Both the position numbers and the translations under genes were made by a program. Positions 48,854-57,266 of a DNA stretch of 64,000 nucleotides are shown piece by piece. The first letter of the stretch is position 1. Every line of letters starts with the position of its first letter. Source of the stretch: Bordetella genomosp. 9. Its GTDB lineage: Bacteria; Pseudomonadota; Gammaproteobacteria; Burkholderiales; Burkholderiaceae_B. The notes under the pieces were generated by a model that saw only the letters and a list, made by a program, of their open reading frames with translations, searched no databases and was not told the origin of the DNA. The DNA is taken from contig NZ_NEVJ01000003.1 of NCBI RefSeq assembly GCF_002261425.1, positions 372,001 through 436,000 on the forward strand. The letters run 5' to 3'.

Positions 48854-49855
48854 TTAATCCACCTGCGCGCCGGACTGCTTGACCAGGTTCGACCACTTGG
48901 CGAGTTCGTCGCGGCCGAAGGCGTCCAGCCCCGAGGCCGGGATGTTGCTTTTCTCCACGCCCTGGCCCTGCAGCTTGGCGGCCACGCCCGCGTCGGCCAG
49001 CACGCCGTTGGTCGCGTCGCGCAGCTTTTGCAGCACCGCCGGAGGCGTCCCGGCCGGCGCATAGACCATGAACCATGCGACCAGGTTGAAGTCGCTGCCG
49101 GTCTGTTCGGCGATGGTGGGCACGTCCGGCGCGGCGGCGCTGCGTTGCGCGCCCGAAGTGCCCAGCGCGCGCAGCTTGCCGGCCTTGATCTGCGGCAGGA
49201 CGGCGATCGGGTGGTAGAACATGAATTGCACCTGGCCCGACATGACGTCGGTCAGGGCCTGGCTGCCTTCCTTGTAGGGCACGTGCACCATGGTGCCGCC
49301 CAGGCGGGACTTCAGCAGCTCGCCCGCCAGATGGCCCGACGTGCCCGTGCCGGCGGATGCGAAGCTGATGCCGGCGGGCTGCGCCGCGGCCGCCGCCAGG
49401 TCCTTCAGCGATTTGTAGGGCGAGGACGCGCTGACCACCAGCAGCGTCGGCGTCGACCCCGGCATGGCGATGGGCGCGAAATCGCGGATCGGGTCATAGC
49501 CCAGGCGGTGGTACAGCGCCTTGTTGATGGCGTGCGTGCCCACGGTGCCCATCACCAGCGTGTAGCCGTCGGGCGCGGCGCGGGCGACGAATTCCGTGCC
49601 GATGGAGCCGCCGGCGCCCGCGCGGTTCTCGACGATGACCGGCTGGCCCAGCGCTTTCGCCATGGCGTCGCCGACGATGCGCGCCACGCTGTCGGTGGTG
49701 GTGCCGGCGCCGAAGGGAACGATCATTTTGATCGGATGGTCCGGATAGTCGGCCGCCAGGGCGCGCGGCGGCGTGGCGAGCAGCAGGGCGCCTGCTGCCA
49801 GTGCGAGCGCCGCGAAGGCGCGCCGGCCGGCGGGATGTACCGATGCTTTCATCAT
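48854..49855 (-). CDS. Bug/TctC family solute-binding protein
   Basis: A 333-residue receptor with a Sec signal (HPAGRRAFAALALAAGALLL, cleavage near ALA). Landmarks: VPFGAGTTTDSVARIVGDA, ENRAGAGGSIGTEFVA, APDGYTLVMG, VPYKEGSQALTDVMSG. The standard GGPxD is GTTTD, a notable change at the ligand loop. It is downstream of the CoA-transferase and citryl-CoA lyase genes on the same strand, separated from them by 126 bases with a 9-base tandem repeat array. Its ligand is therefore plausibly the branched or tri-acid activated and cleaved by those two enzymes. Start ATG 49855 is the first of two adjacent Met codons. A mild GGAGACA site precedes it. Confidence 0.92.
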   Translation of the reverse strand: MMKASVHPAGRRAFAALALAAGALLLATPPRALAADYPDHPIKMIVPFGAGTTTDSVARIVGDAMAKALGQPVIVENRAGAGGSIGTEFVARAAPDGYTLVMGTVGTHAINKALYHRLGYDPIRDFAPIAMPGSTPTLLVVSASSPYKSLKDLAAAAAQPAGISFASAGTGTSGHLAGELLKSRLGGTMVHVPYKEGSQALTDVMSGQVQFMFYHPIAVLPQIKAGKLRALGTSGAQRSAAAPDVPTIAEQTGSDFNLVAWFMVYAPAGTPPAVLQKLRDATNGVLADAGVAAKLQGQGVEKSNIPASGLDAFGRDELAKWSNLVKQSGAQVD

Positions 49856-49907
49856 GCTTGTCTCCGTTCTTGTGGTTGTTGGTATGGTTGTTCCTGCGAA
49901 CGTGCTC

Positions 49908-49965
49908 GATCGCATTGATCGCATTGATCGCATTGATCGCGTTTGATGCGTTTGATCGCGTCGAT
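49908..49965. repeat. Tandem array of 9-base units (GATCGCATT)
   Basis: Three exact copies of GATCGCATT (49908-49934) are followed by GATCGCGTT, TGATGCGTT and TGATCGCG variants. The array lies between the Bug gene start and the citryl-CoA lyase stop. It may alter spacing of a promoter for the Bug gene or be neutral; copy number is likely to vary between strains. Confidence 0.8.
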
Positions 49966-49981
49966 CGCCCCCGTGATGCGT

Positions 49982-50794
49982 TCAGTGTTCCGACTTGCCG
50001 AACCCAGCCGGAACTTCGCCTTCATACCGCAGTTCGCGCGTCGCCTGATACGACAAGGCGAACCCTGCCGGCTGCTGGAATTCTTCGTTCAGATGGGCGA
50101 TCAGGCCCGCGGCCCGCGCCAGCAGCGGCACGCCGCGCAGCGCCTGCAAGGGGAAGCCCACGCCCAGCAGCACCGCCGGGATGGCGGCGGAGACATTCAG
50201 CTTCAGTGCTTTGTTGATCACGCCCGGAATCTGGCGTTCCACCGCCTCGGCGATATCGACGTATTCCATGCCCGCGCCGCAGCCGCGCGCGACTTCGAAC
50301 AGGCGGGCCACGCGCGGATCGCGTTCCTTGTGCAGCGGATGGCCGTAGCCGGGGATGGCCTTGCCTTCGGCGGCATAGCGCTTCAGGACGGCCTGCGCGG
50401 CGGCGTCGATGTCCACGCCCTGGGCCGCCGCCGTCTCGCGGATTTCCGTGAACAGGCGCCCGGCGGTTTCGGAAGCGCCCAGGATGACCGAGCCGCAGCC
50501 CAGCAGCCCGGCCGCCACCGCGCCCTGCAAGGCGTCGGGCGCGGCGGCCAGCGTCATGCGCGCCGCCTGCACGCTGGGCACGAAGCCGTGTTCGGCGATG
50601 GCGACCAGCGTCGCGTTCAGCACCGTGGTCGCGGCGGCGTCGGGACGCCGTCCGGTGACCAGCAGATGGAAGTAGTCGGTGAAGGAGATCTGGCCGATCA
50701 GGTCTTTGCACAGGTCTTCGCCGCGCACGACGATGGTGTGCTCGTCGGACGTGCAGATGGCGGTAGTGGGAATGGTGGCCTTGCCGATCTTCAT
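49982..50794 (-). CDS. Citryl-CoA lyase / short citrate synthase family protein
   Basis: A 270-residue protein of the citrate synthase fold, about 100-150 residues shorter than true citrate synthases. The active-site blocks are there: GEDLCKDLIGQISFTDYFHL at the N-terminus, then GKAIPGYGHPLHKERDPRVA with the catalytic His region and ALKLNVSAAIPAVLLGVGFP near the end. Proteins of this length are annotated citryl-CoA lyases, which split citryl-CoA or a related CoA ester into acetyl-CoA and a keto acid. The start overlaps the CoA-transferase stop (ATGA), so the two act in series: activation, then cleavage. Their natural substrate could be citrate, citramalate or another tertiary hydroxy acid. 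The long frame to 51067 is spurious. Confidence 0.82.
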   Translation of the reverse strand: MKIGKATIPTTAICTSDEHTIVVRGEDLCKDLIGQISFTDYFHLLVTGRRPDAAATTVLNATLVAIAEHGFVPSVQAARMTLAAAPDALQGAVAAGLLGCGSVILGASETAGRLFTEIRETAAAQGVDIDAAAQAVLKRYAAEGKAIPGYGHPLHKERDPRVARLFEVARGCGAGMEYVDIAEAVERQIPGVINKALKLNVSAAIPAVLLGVGFPLQALRGVPLLARAAGLIAHLNEEFQQPAGFALSYQATRELRYEGEVPAGFGKSEH

Positions 50795-51957
50795 GATGCG
50801 TCCTTCTCGGAGGTCGTGGCCCGCGCCTGTTCGAGTGCGGCGCGGATCTGCGTATTGTGTTCGCCCAGCAGCGGCGGCGGCGTCACGTCGACGGGGCGCT
50901 CGCCGTCGAAGCTGACGGGCGATCGCACGGTGCGCCAGGGTCCCAGCGTGGGGTGGTCGGCCTGCACTTCCAGCTGCATGTGCAAGGCCTGCGGGTCCTG
51001 CAGGGCTTCCGCCGTGTCGTACATGGGCGCGTGCGGCACGTCGTGCGCCGCCAGGCGGCGGCACCATTCGTCGCGGGTGCGCCCGGCGAAGACGCCGCCC
51101 AGGATCTCGATCAGCGCTTCCTGGTTGGCGATGCGGCCTTCACGCGTGGCGAAGCGCGCATCGGCCAGGATGTCGGGCCGCTCCATGGCTTCGGCCAGCC
51201 CGCGCCAGAACTTTTCCGGCGACGACATGTGCAGCGCGATCTTTTTGCCGTCGGCGCAGGCCAGCGCATAGGACTGCGATACCCGCGGCCGGCTGTAGGG
51301 GTCCATGATCTCGCCTTGCGCGAAGAAATGCGTGAAGGCGTCCAGGTTGAAGTGGCACATGGCTTCCAGCATCGACACCTCGACGACGCGGCCGACGCCG
51401 GTGCGTGCGCGTTCGACCAGCGCGCCCAGGATGCCGTAGGCGGCGTAGAAACCCGTCAGCGCATCGGCGATGGCCGGCCCCACCACGCGTGGATTGGCCG
51501 GATTCACCAGCAGGTTCAGGAAGCCGCTGGCGGCCTGCGCGACCGTGTCGTAGGCGGGACGCCCGGCGGCCGGCCCGGTCTGGCCGAAACCGCTGATCGC
51601 GCAGTACACCAGGCGGGGATTGAGTTCGCGCAGGCGTTCCGGCCCGGCGCCCATGCGTTCGGCCGCGCCAGGGCGGAAATTCTGGATATAGACGTCGGCG
51701 CCGCGGATCAGCTCGTCGAACAGCGCGGCGTCCTCGGCATTCTTGACGTTCAGCTCGATGCTGCGCTTGTTGCGGTTGTAGGTCTGGTAGTGCGGGCTGT
51801 ACAGCCCGCCCTTGAAGGCGCGGAAAGGATCGCCGGTTTCCGGTTGCTCGACCTTGATCACATCGGCGCCCAGGTCGCCCAGCAGCATGCCTGCCGCCGG
51901 GCCGGTGATGAAGGTCCCTTGTTCGATGACGGTGATGCCGTCCAGTACCTTGGCCAT
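50791..51957 (-). CDS. CaiB/BaiF family (family III) CoA-transferase
   Basis: A 388-residue enzyme. It begins MAKVLDGITVIEQGTFITGP and keeps family features: MLLGDLGADVIKVEQPETGD, NRNKRSIELNVKNAEDAAL, YIQNFRPGAAERMGAGPERL and the catalytic Asp in GPAIADALTGFYAAYGILGA. Family III enzymes move CoA between carboxylic acids without a free acyl-CoA intermediate escaping. It is the first gene of the unit with citryl-CoA lyase and the Bug receptor and is divergent from a LysR gene 138 bases away. Start ATG 51957 follows TTGGAGG; a TTG at 51975 is possible. The acid it activates is unknown. Confidence 0.92.
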   Translation of the reverse strand: MAKVLDGITVIEQGTFITGPAAGMLLGDLGADVIKVEQPETGDPFRAFKGGLYSPHYQTYNRNKRSIELNVKNAEDAALFDELIRGADVYIQNFRPGAAERMGAGPERLRELNPRLVYCAISGFGQTGPAAGRPAYDTVAQAASGFLNLLVNPANPRVVGPAIADALTGFYAAYGILGALVERARTGVGRVVEVSMLEAMCHFNLDAFTHFFAQGEIMDPYSRPRVSQSYALACADGKKIALHMSSPEKFWRGLAEAMERPDILADARFATREGRIANQEALIEILGGVFAGRTRDEWCRRLAAHDVPHAPMYDTAEALQDPQALHMQLEVQADHPTLGPWRTVRSPVSFDGERPVDVTPPPLLGEHNTQIRAALEQARATTSEKDAS

Positions 51958-52013
51958 GTGCGTGTTCGCCTCCAATCCTGACAGGTCGGCAGACTATCCG
52001 GCGCCGGTGAAAG

Positions 52014-52067
52014 ATGGAAATGATTAATTTGACGATTTATTATTGACGTCATCGATCATTCGAACAG
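52014..52067. promoter_or_regulatory. AT-rich divergent promoter region with LysR-type dyad
   Basis: The outer arms AATGAT and ATCATT enclose two TTGACG sequences in an AT-rich 42-base stretch in the gap between the CoA-transferase and LysR genes. This is the expected site for LysR control of both directions; no exact T-N11-A box was fixed. Confidence 0.45.
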
Positions 52068-52094
52068 ACAACAGCAAGCGCGTGGGGAGACGGC

Positions 52095-53072
52095 GTGGAA
52101 CTGCGGCACCTTCGGTATTTCATCGCCCTGGCGGGCTCCCTGAATTTCACGCGGGCGGCGGAACGCGTGCACGTCACGCAGTCCACGCTGTCGCACCAGA
52201 TCCGGCAGCTGGAAGAGGAAGTCGGCCAGCGGCTGTTCGAGCGGATCGGCAAGCGCGTCGTGATGACGCCCGCCGGCGAGTCCTTCGTGGCCTACGCGGC
52301 GCGCGCGCTCAAGGAAGTGGACATGGGCCTGGGCGAGCTCAAGCGCGATACGGCTTCCATGATGGGTGAAGTGCGCGTCGGCACCACCCACACCTTCAAC
52401 CTGGAATTCATCCCGGATTGCGTGGCGCGCTTCCTGCTGCAGAGTCCGGCCGTCAGGATCGTGATCGAGGAGCTGCCCGCCGATGCCATCGCGGCGCAGC
52501 TGGAAGGCGGCAAGCTGGATTTCGGGGTGGCCTACCGGCCGGCGGCGTCCAGCGCGCTGCAGTTCGAACCCTGGTTCAACGAAGAGCTCGTGCTGGTCGT
52601 GGGTGAGCAGCATCCGCTGGCCGATCGCCGGCGCATCCGCATGATCGAGCTGCATCGGGAGCCGCTGGTGCTGCTGCCGCCCGGGTTTTCGACCCGGCGC
52701 ATGCTGGATGAGTGCTTCGCGGCCGCGGGCGCCGAGCCCGTCGTGATCGCGGAAATGAATTCGATCGCCGCGATGGTCGGGCTGGCCGGACGCATGCAGG
52801 TCGGCACGATCGTCGTGGCCGGCGCGGCCGCGCTGAACCCGGCGCTGCGGGTGATTCCGCTGGAAAACCCCACGCCCATGCGCACGCCCGGCCTGCTGTT
52901 CAACAACGCGCTGCCGCAATCGCGCGCCAGCCTGGCCTTTGCCGCCTTGCTGCGGCGCGAGGCCATGTCGCGCGGCACGCGGCCGGCCCAACGGCCGGCC
53001 GCGCGCAAGCGCAAGACCGCGATAGCCGCCGCTCCAGCGCCGCGCGGCCGCGCCCGCCAGGCCGCGCGCTGA
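52095..53072 (+). CDS. LysR family regulator (CynR-like) with basic tail
   Basis: A 325-residue regulator. The helix-turn-helix is at residues 1-60: MELRHLRYFIALAGSLNFTR, VHVTQSTLSHQIRQLEEEVG and QRLFERIGKRVVMTPAG, matching the CynR/CbbR-like subgroup. The effector part begins GEVRVGTTHTFNLEFIPD. The last 40 residues (RGTRPAQRPAARKRKTAIAA and on) form a very basic extension absent from most LysR proteins; it may help DNA binding or be disordered. The GTG start at 52095 follows GGGGAGA. It faces the CoA-transferase operon and should regulate it. Its stop is 9 bases from the convergent amidohydrolase gene. Confidence 0.92.
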   Translation: MELRHLRYFIALAGSLNFTRAAERVHVTQSTLSHQIRQLEEEVGQRLFERIGKRVVMTPAGESFVAYAARALKEVDMGLGELKRDTASMMGEVRVGTTHTFNLEFIPDCVARFLLQSPAVRIVIEELPADAIAAQLEGGKLDFGVAYRPAASSALQFEPWFNEELVLVVGEQHPLADRRRIRMIELHREPLVLLPPGFSTRRMLDECFAAAGAEPVVIAEMNSIAAMVGLAGRMQVGTIVVAGAAALNPALRVIPLENPTPMRTPGLLFNNALPQSRASLAFAALLRREAMSRGTRPAQRPAARKRKTAIAAAPAPRGRARQAAR

Positions 53073-53081
53073 CCCAGCCGA

Positions 53082-54194
53082 TCACGTCAACCGCAATCCC
53101 AGCAGGCGCTGGGCATTGCCGCCCAGGATCGCCACGCGCTGCGCGTCACTGAGCGTCTTCGTGGCGAACACCTGGTCCACGGGATGATCCTCCCAGGGGA
53201 TGGGGTGGTCGGTGCCCAGCACGACCTGGCTGGCGCCCACCTGGGCCACGAGGTGCCGCAAGGCTTCCGGCGTGAACACCAGGTTGTCGAAGTAAAGCTG
53301 GTTCAGGTATTCGGTCGGCTTCTTCTTCAAGACGATGTCGGGATTGCAGTTCTGCGGCGAAACGAAGCACGAGTGATCCATGCGGGGCGCATACGATCCC
53401 AGGTAGCCGCCGCCGTGCGCGGCCAGGATCTTCAGGCGCGGGTACTTGTCCAGCACGCCTTCGTAGATCAGGTGCTGCAGCGCAATGGTGGTGTCCAGCG
53501 GATTGCCGATCACATTCGACATCCAGCCGTTGCCCTTGAACCGCTTGGCCAGTTCGGGCGTGCTCTGCGGATGGATGAACAGCACGGCGCCCAGTTCCTC
53601 GGCCTTGGCCCAGACGGGATGGAATTTCGGATCGGAGAATTCCTCGCCATTCACGCTGCCGCCGATGGCCGCGCCGCGCAGGCCCTGCGTCTTGATGGCC
53701 GTTTCCAGCTCCTGCACCGCCAGGTCGGGGTACTGCAGCGATAGCGAGGCGAAGGCCGCGAAGCGCTGGGGATAGGCCGCGCACAGCTCGGCGAATCGCG
53801 TGTTGTGGATCTTGACGATGGCGGCAGAGGTATCGCGGTCCTTGCGATACCAGAAGGGATTGATGGACAGCACTTCCATGTCGATACCCATCGCATCCAT
53901 GGCGGCCAGGCGTTTCCGGATGGCGTCCTGGTTGGACGCGGCGATGAAGTGCTCCGGCACGCCCTTCACCGGCGGCAGCACGCCCTTCGCGTCGGCGCCC
54001 ATCAGGTCGACGGCGTCCTGGAAGTAGCAGTGCGCGTGCGTATCGACGGTGCGTACGCGCTTGCCGTTGACGGTGACGGGAAGATGCCTGGGCGCGGCGG
54101 GCGCCTGCGCGCGGGCTGCATCCAGCAGGCCGCACGAGCAGAAGCCCATGCCCAGGCCGGTGGCGGTTTTCAGGAAGGCGCGACGGGATTTCAT
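53082..54194 (-). CDS. Tat-exported amidohydrolase family protein
   Basis: A 370-residue protein with an exact twin-arginine motif in MKSRRAFLKTATGLGMGF, so it should be exported folded. The amidohydrolase-2 barrel shows VDTHAHCYFQDAVDLMG (first two metal His), VLFIHPQSTPE, LKILAAHGGGYLGSY and a late LGTDHPIPWEDH with the Asp. Relatives are decarboxylases and hydratases of aromatic acids (ACMSD-like) or periplasmic hydrolases. Tat export fits a protein that needs metal loaded in the cytoplasm. It is the last gene of a run of three on this strand (aldehyde dehydrogenase, old yellow enzyme, this), with gaps of about 100-170 bases, so co-transcription is possible. Substrate unknown. Confidence 0.86.
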   Translation of the reverse strand: MKSRRAFLKTATGLGMGFCSCGLLDAARAQAPAAPRHLPVTVNGKRVRTVDTHAHCYFQDAVDLMGADAKGVLPPVKGVPEHFIAASNQDAIRKRLAAMDAMGIDMEVLSINPFWYRKDRDTSAAIVKIHNTRFAELCAAYPQRFAAFASLSLQYPDLAVQELETAIKTQGLRGAAIGGSVNGEEFSDPKFHPVWAKAEELGAVLFIHPQSTPELAKRFKGNGWMSNVIGNPLDTTIALQHLIYEGVLDKYPRLKILAAHGGGYLGSYAPRMDHSCFVSPQNCNPDIVLKKKPTEYLNQLYFDNLVFTPEALRHLVAQVGASQVVLGTDHPIPWEDHPVDQVFATKTLSDAQRVAILGGNAQRLLGLRLT

Positions 54195-54367
54195 GCTCTG
54201 TCTCCGATGTGTTTTTCGTTATGCGGTGCGCGTCAGCGCCCGCGTCGGAGATGCGAGGATACGGATAAATGCGAGGCTTGCCGCGCGATCCGTTGCGTGA
54301 TGAGACCGCCGTCTGCGTGGAATACAACAGCGGCGTCCGCGGACAGGTTATTGAAAGGTGACCGGCG

Positions 54368-55567
54368 CTAGATCCTTTCGCTCAGGGCCTCGTCGCCGGG
54401 CGACGCGGGCGCGCCGGTGCGGTTCAGCGGCATGGCGGCGATGACTTCCCGCCGGATCAGCCGCACCGATTGTTCCGGCGGCAGCAGCCGATAGGCGTCC
54501 TGGCCCATCATGCGCACCGCCGCATGCACGGGCCAGTTCGGATTCCAGATCAGCTCGCGCGCCAGCGCGATCAGGTCGGCCTGGCCGGCCCGCAGGATGG
54601 CTTCGGCCTGTTCGGCCTCGGTGATCAGGCCCACCGCCATCGTGGGACAGCCGGTGCGGCCGCGCACCGCTTCGGCGAAAGGCACCTGGTAGCCCGGCAC
54701 CCGCCGTACCACCGGCATGGCGGTATTGCCGGACAGACCGCCGGACGAGCAGTCGATGACGTCGACACCGCGATCGCGCAGTGCGGCGGCCAGCGCCACC
54801 GTATCGTCGATATCCCATATGCCGCCACGGCCATCCACCGCCGATACGCGGAAGAACAGGGGCAGGTGATCCGGCCAGGCGGCGCGTACCGTCTCCGCGA
54901 CTTCAAGCGCGAAGCGCATGCGGTTTTCGCGCGACCCGCCGTAGCCGTCCTGCCTGCGGTTGGTCAGCGGCGACAGGAACTGGTGGATGATGTAGCCATG
55001 CGCGCCGTGGATTTCCAGGATCTGGTAGCCGGCATCCAGCGCGCGCGCCGCCGCTTCTTGCCAGTCCCGCAGGTGGCGCCGTATGTCGGAGGCGTCCATT
55101 TCGCGCATGCGGGGCCAGGCGGGCGGCGGCTCGCGCAAACTGGGCACCATGCAGGTCCAGGGCGGCGTGCCGGCATCCGCGCTGGCGTCGGTCAGCGGCG
55201 CCCAGTCCTGCAGCGCGCCATGGCAGGACCCCTTGCCGCCCGAATGGCCCAGCTGCACCGCGGGCACCGCGCCCTGTTCCAGGATGAATTCGTTGATGCG
55301 GCGATACGCCGCCACGTGGTCGTCGTTCCACAGGCCCGCGCACTCGTAGGTCTTGCGGCCGTGGGGCTCGATCGCGGTTTCCTCGCCGAAGACCACCGCC
55401 GCGCCGCCCACGGCGAACTTGCCGAAGTTGATCGTCTGCCACGCGCCCGGCCCGCCATCGACGGAATGGTACTGGCACATGGGCGACGCCACGATGCGAT
55501 TGCGCAGCGTGACGGACCGCAGCGTCAGCGGCGTGAAGAGCAGGGGAACAGCCGGTGTGTTTTCCAT
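54368..55567 (-). CDS. Old yellow enzyme family NADH:flavin oxidoreductase (YqjM/XenA-like)
   Basis: A 399-residue FMN enzyme. It opens with LFTPLTLRSVTLRNRIVASP and the YqjM-type site SPMCQYHSVDG, whose Cys tunes the flavin. Further motifs are AVQLGHSGGKGSC, IHGAHGYIIHQFLSPLTNRR (substrate His pair and FMN loop), GGSRENRMRFALEV and GLITEAEQAEAILRAGQADL. These enzymes use NAD(P)H to reduce activated double bonds of enones and related compounds. Its substrate in this cluster cannot be read. Start ATG 55567 is clear. The C-terminal tail (NRTGAPASPGDEALSERI) is a little longer than in YqjM. Aldehyde dehydrogenase and Tat amidohydrolase genes flank it on the same strand. Confidence 0.9.
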   Translation of the reverse strand: MENTPAVPLLFTPLTLRSVTLRNRIVASPMCQYHSVDGGPGAWQTINFGKFAVGGAAVVFGEETAIEPHGRKTYECAGLWNDDHVAAYRRINEFILEQGAVPAVQLGHSGGKGSCHGALQDWAPLTDASADAGTPPWTCMVPSLREPPPAWPRMREMDASDIRRHLRDWQEAAARALDAGYQILEIHGAHGYIIHQFLSPLTNRRQDGYGGSRENRMRFALEVAETVRAAWPDHLPLFFRVSAVDGRGGIWDIDDTVALAAALRDRGVDVIDCSSGGLSGNTAMPVVRRVPGYQVPFAEAVRGRTGCPTMAVGLITEAEQAEAILRAGQADLIALARELIWNPNWPVHAAVRMMGQDAYRLLPPEQSVRLIRREVIAAMPLNRTGAPASPGDEALSERI

Positions 55568-55666
55568 ATGCCTTCCAGGCGGGCGTTGCGGCTACCCGTC
55601 CGGCGCCGGCGCGCTTTGCAGCGTGCACGGGCGCCCGGCGGAGCGCGGGCTTGGTCAGCCCTTATC

Positions 55667-57142
55667 TTATTCGCCCGCGAAGATATTCGGCATCTTGAGG
55701 TCGGTGGATATCCAGACGCTTTTCGCTTCCATGAATTCCTTGACCGAGTCGATGCCGCCTTCGCGGCCGATCCCGCTGTGCTTCACGCCGCCGAAGGGCG
55801 TGGTGTAGCTGCTGGAGCGGTAGTTGTTGATCCACACCGTGCCGGCCTTCAGGCGTTCGGACATCAGCATGGCGCGATGCAGGCTGGTGGTCCAGACGCC
55901 GGCCGCCAGCCCGAAGCGGATGTCGTTGCCGATGCGGATGGCGTCTTCCTCGTCCTTGAATTTCAACACCGACAGCACCGGACCGAATACCTCTTCCTGG
56001 GCGATGCGCATGTCGTTGGTGACGTCGACGAAGATGGTCGGTTCGATGAATTGCCCGGCCCCGTAACCCGGCCCGGACAAGGTGCGCCCGCCCGCCACGC
56101 AGCGCGCGCCTTCCTGCTTCGCGACCTCGATATAGTCGCGGATCTTGTCGAACTGCGGCTTGGTGGTGATGGGCCCGATCTCGCTGGCGGGATCGGCGGG
56201 GTCGCCGATTTTCGCCGTCCGGGTGATCCCGGCCAGGCGCTCGACGAATGCGTCGTGGATGGATTCCTGCAGCAGCACGCGCGAGCCGGCCACGCAGGTC
56301 TGGCCCGTGGCGGAGAATATCCCGGCGATCACGCCCTTGACGGCTTGGTCCAGGTCGGCGTCGTCGAACACGATATTGGGCGACTTGCCGCCCAGCTCCA
56401 GCGACACGCGCTTGAGGCTTTGCGCGGCGGTGGCGTAGATCCGGCGTCCTGCTTCGTCGCCGCCCGTGAAGGCGATGCGGTGCACGTCGGGATGGCGGAC
56501 CAACGGTTCGCCGACTTCCGCGCCGAAGCCCGTTAGGGTGTTGAAGACGCCCGGCGGAAAGCCGGCTTCCTCGAACAGCCGGGCCAGTTCGAACAGCGAC
56601 GCCGACGTGTACTCGGACGGCTTGCAGACCACGGTGTTGCCGGCGCACAGCGCGGGCGCCATCTTCCAGGTGGTCAGCGGCAGCGACGAATTCCATGGCG
56701 TGATGCAGGCCACCACGCCCATGGGCTCGTAGCGGATGAAGTTGTAGACCTTGGGCCGGTCGATGGGCACGACCGCGCCCTGGATCTTGTCGGCCAGGCC
56801 GCCGAAGTAGTAGTAGTACTTGGCCATGTACTTCATCTGGCCCAGCACGTCGCGCGTCAGCTTGCCGTTGTCGCGGCATTCGACGGCCGCCAGATGCTCG
56901 GCGTCGCGTTCGATCAGCGCGCCCAGCCTGTGCAGCAGCATGCCGCGATCGCTGGCGGACATGGTCGACCAGGGGCCTTCGAAGGCGCGCGCCGCGGCGG
57001 TCACCGCGAGGTCGACGTCGTCCGCGTTGCAGCGTGGAATCTCGGCCCAGGCCGCTCCGGAGTAGGGGTCATGCGTTTCGAACCACGCATTGGACCGCGG
57101 GTCGCGCCACTCGTTATCGATGAAGAGCTGGTAGCGTTTCAT
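55667..57142 (-). CDS. NAD(P)-dependent aldehyde dehydrogenase
   Basis: A 491-residue enzyme that oxidises aldehydes to acids. The typical landmarks are CITPWNSSLPLTTWKMAPAL, FTGGDEAGRRIYATAA, SLELGGKSPNIVFDDADLDQ with the general-base Glu, GIFSATGQTCVAGSRVLLQE with the catalytic Cys, and EEVFGPVLSVLKFKDEEDAI. The N-terminal MKRYQLFIDNEWRDP is usual for this group, and I chose ATG 57142 on that basis. Substrate specificity is not evident. The divergent LysR protein (125 bases away) likely controls it and perhaps the two genes after it. An intervening gap of 99 bases to the old yellow enzyme gene suits one transcript. Confidence 0.94.
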   Translation of the reverse strand: MKRYQLFIDNEWRDPRSNAWFETHDPYSGAAWAEIPRCNADDVDLAVTAAARAFEGPWSTMSASDRGMLLHRLGALIERDAEHLAAVECRDNGKLTRDVLGQMKYMAKYYYYFGGLADKIQGAVVPIDRPKVYNFIRYEPMGVVACITPWNSSLPLTTWKMAPALCAGNTVVCKPSEYTSASLFELARLFEEAGFPPGVFNTLTGFGAEVGEPLVRHPDVHRIAFTGGDEAGRRIYATAAQSLKRVSLELGGKSPNIVFDDADLDQAVKGVIAGIFSATGQTCVAGSRVLLQESIHDAFVERLAGITRTAKIGDPADPASEIGPITTKPQFDKIRDYIEVAKQEGARCVAGGRTLSGPGYGAGQFIEPTIFVDVTNDMRIAQEEVFGPVLSVLKFKDEEDAIRIGNDIRFGLAAGVWTTSLHRAMLMSERLKAGTVWINNYRSSSYTTPFGGVKHSGIGREGGIDSVKEFMEAKSVWISTDLKMPNIFAGE

Positions 57143-57266
57143 GGGGGTGTCTCCGGATGTGCAGCCGTCCATTCTCTGGGTTGGCACCGATAAGCTCAAA
57201 CGACTTCTTGTGCTACGCTGCATGACTCTGACTCATGGAAGCCCAGGCATCGTGGAACATCCATCC

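Noticed and set aside
49908-49965. Possible CRISPR array
   Set aside because: Units are 9 bases with no spacers and no cas genes nearby; simple tandem repeat.
49982-51067. N-terminal extension of citryl-CoA lyase into the CoA-transferase gene
   Set aside because: Added residues are low-complexity shadow; ATG 50794 overlaps the upstream stop as expected.
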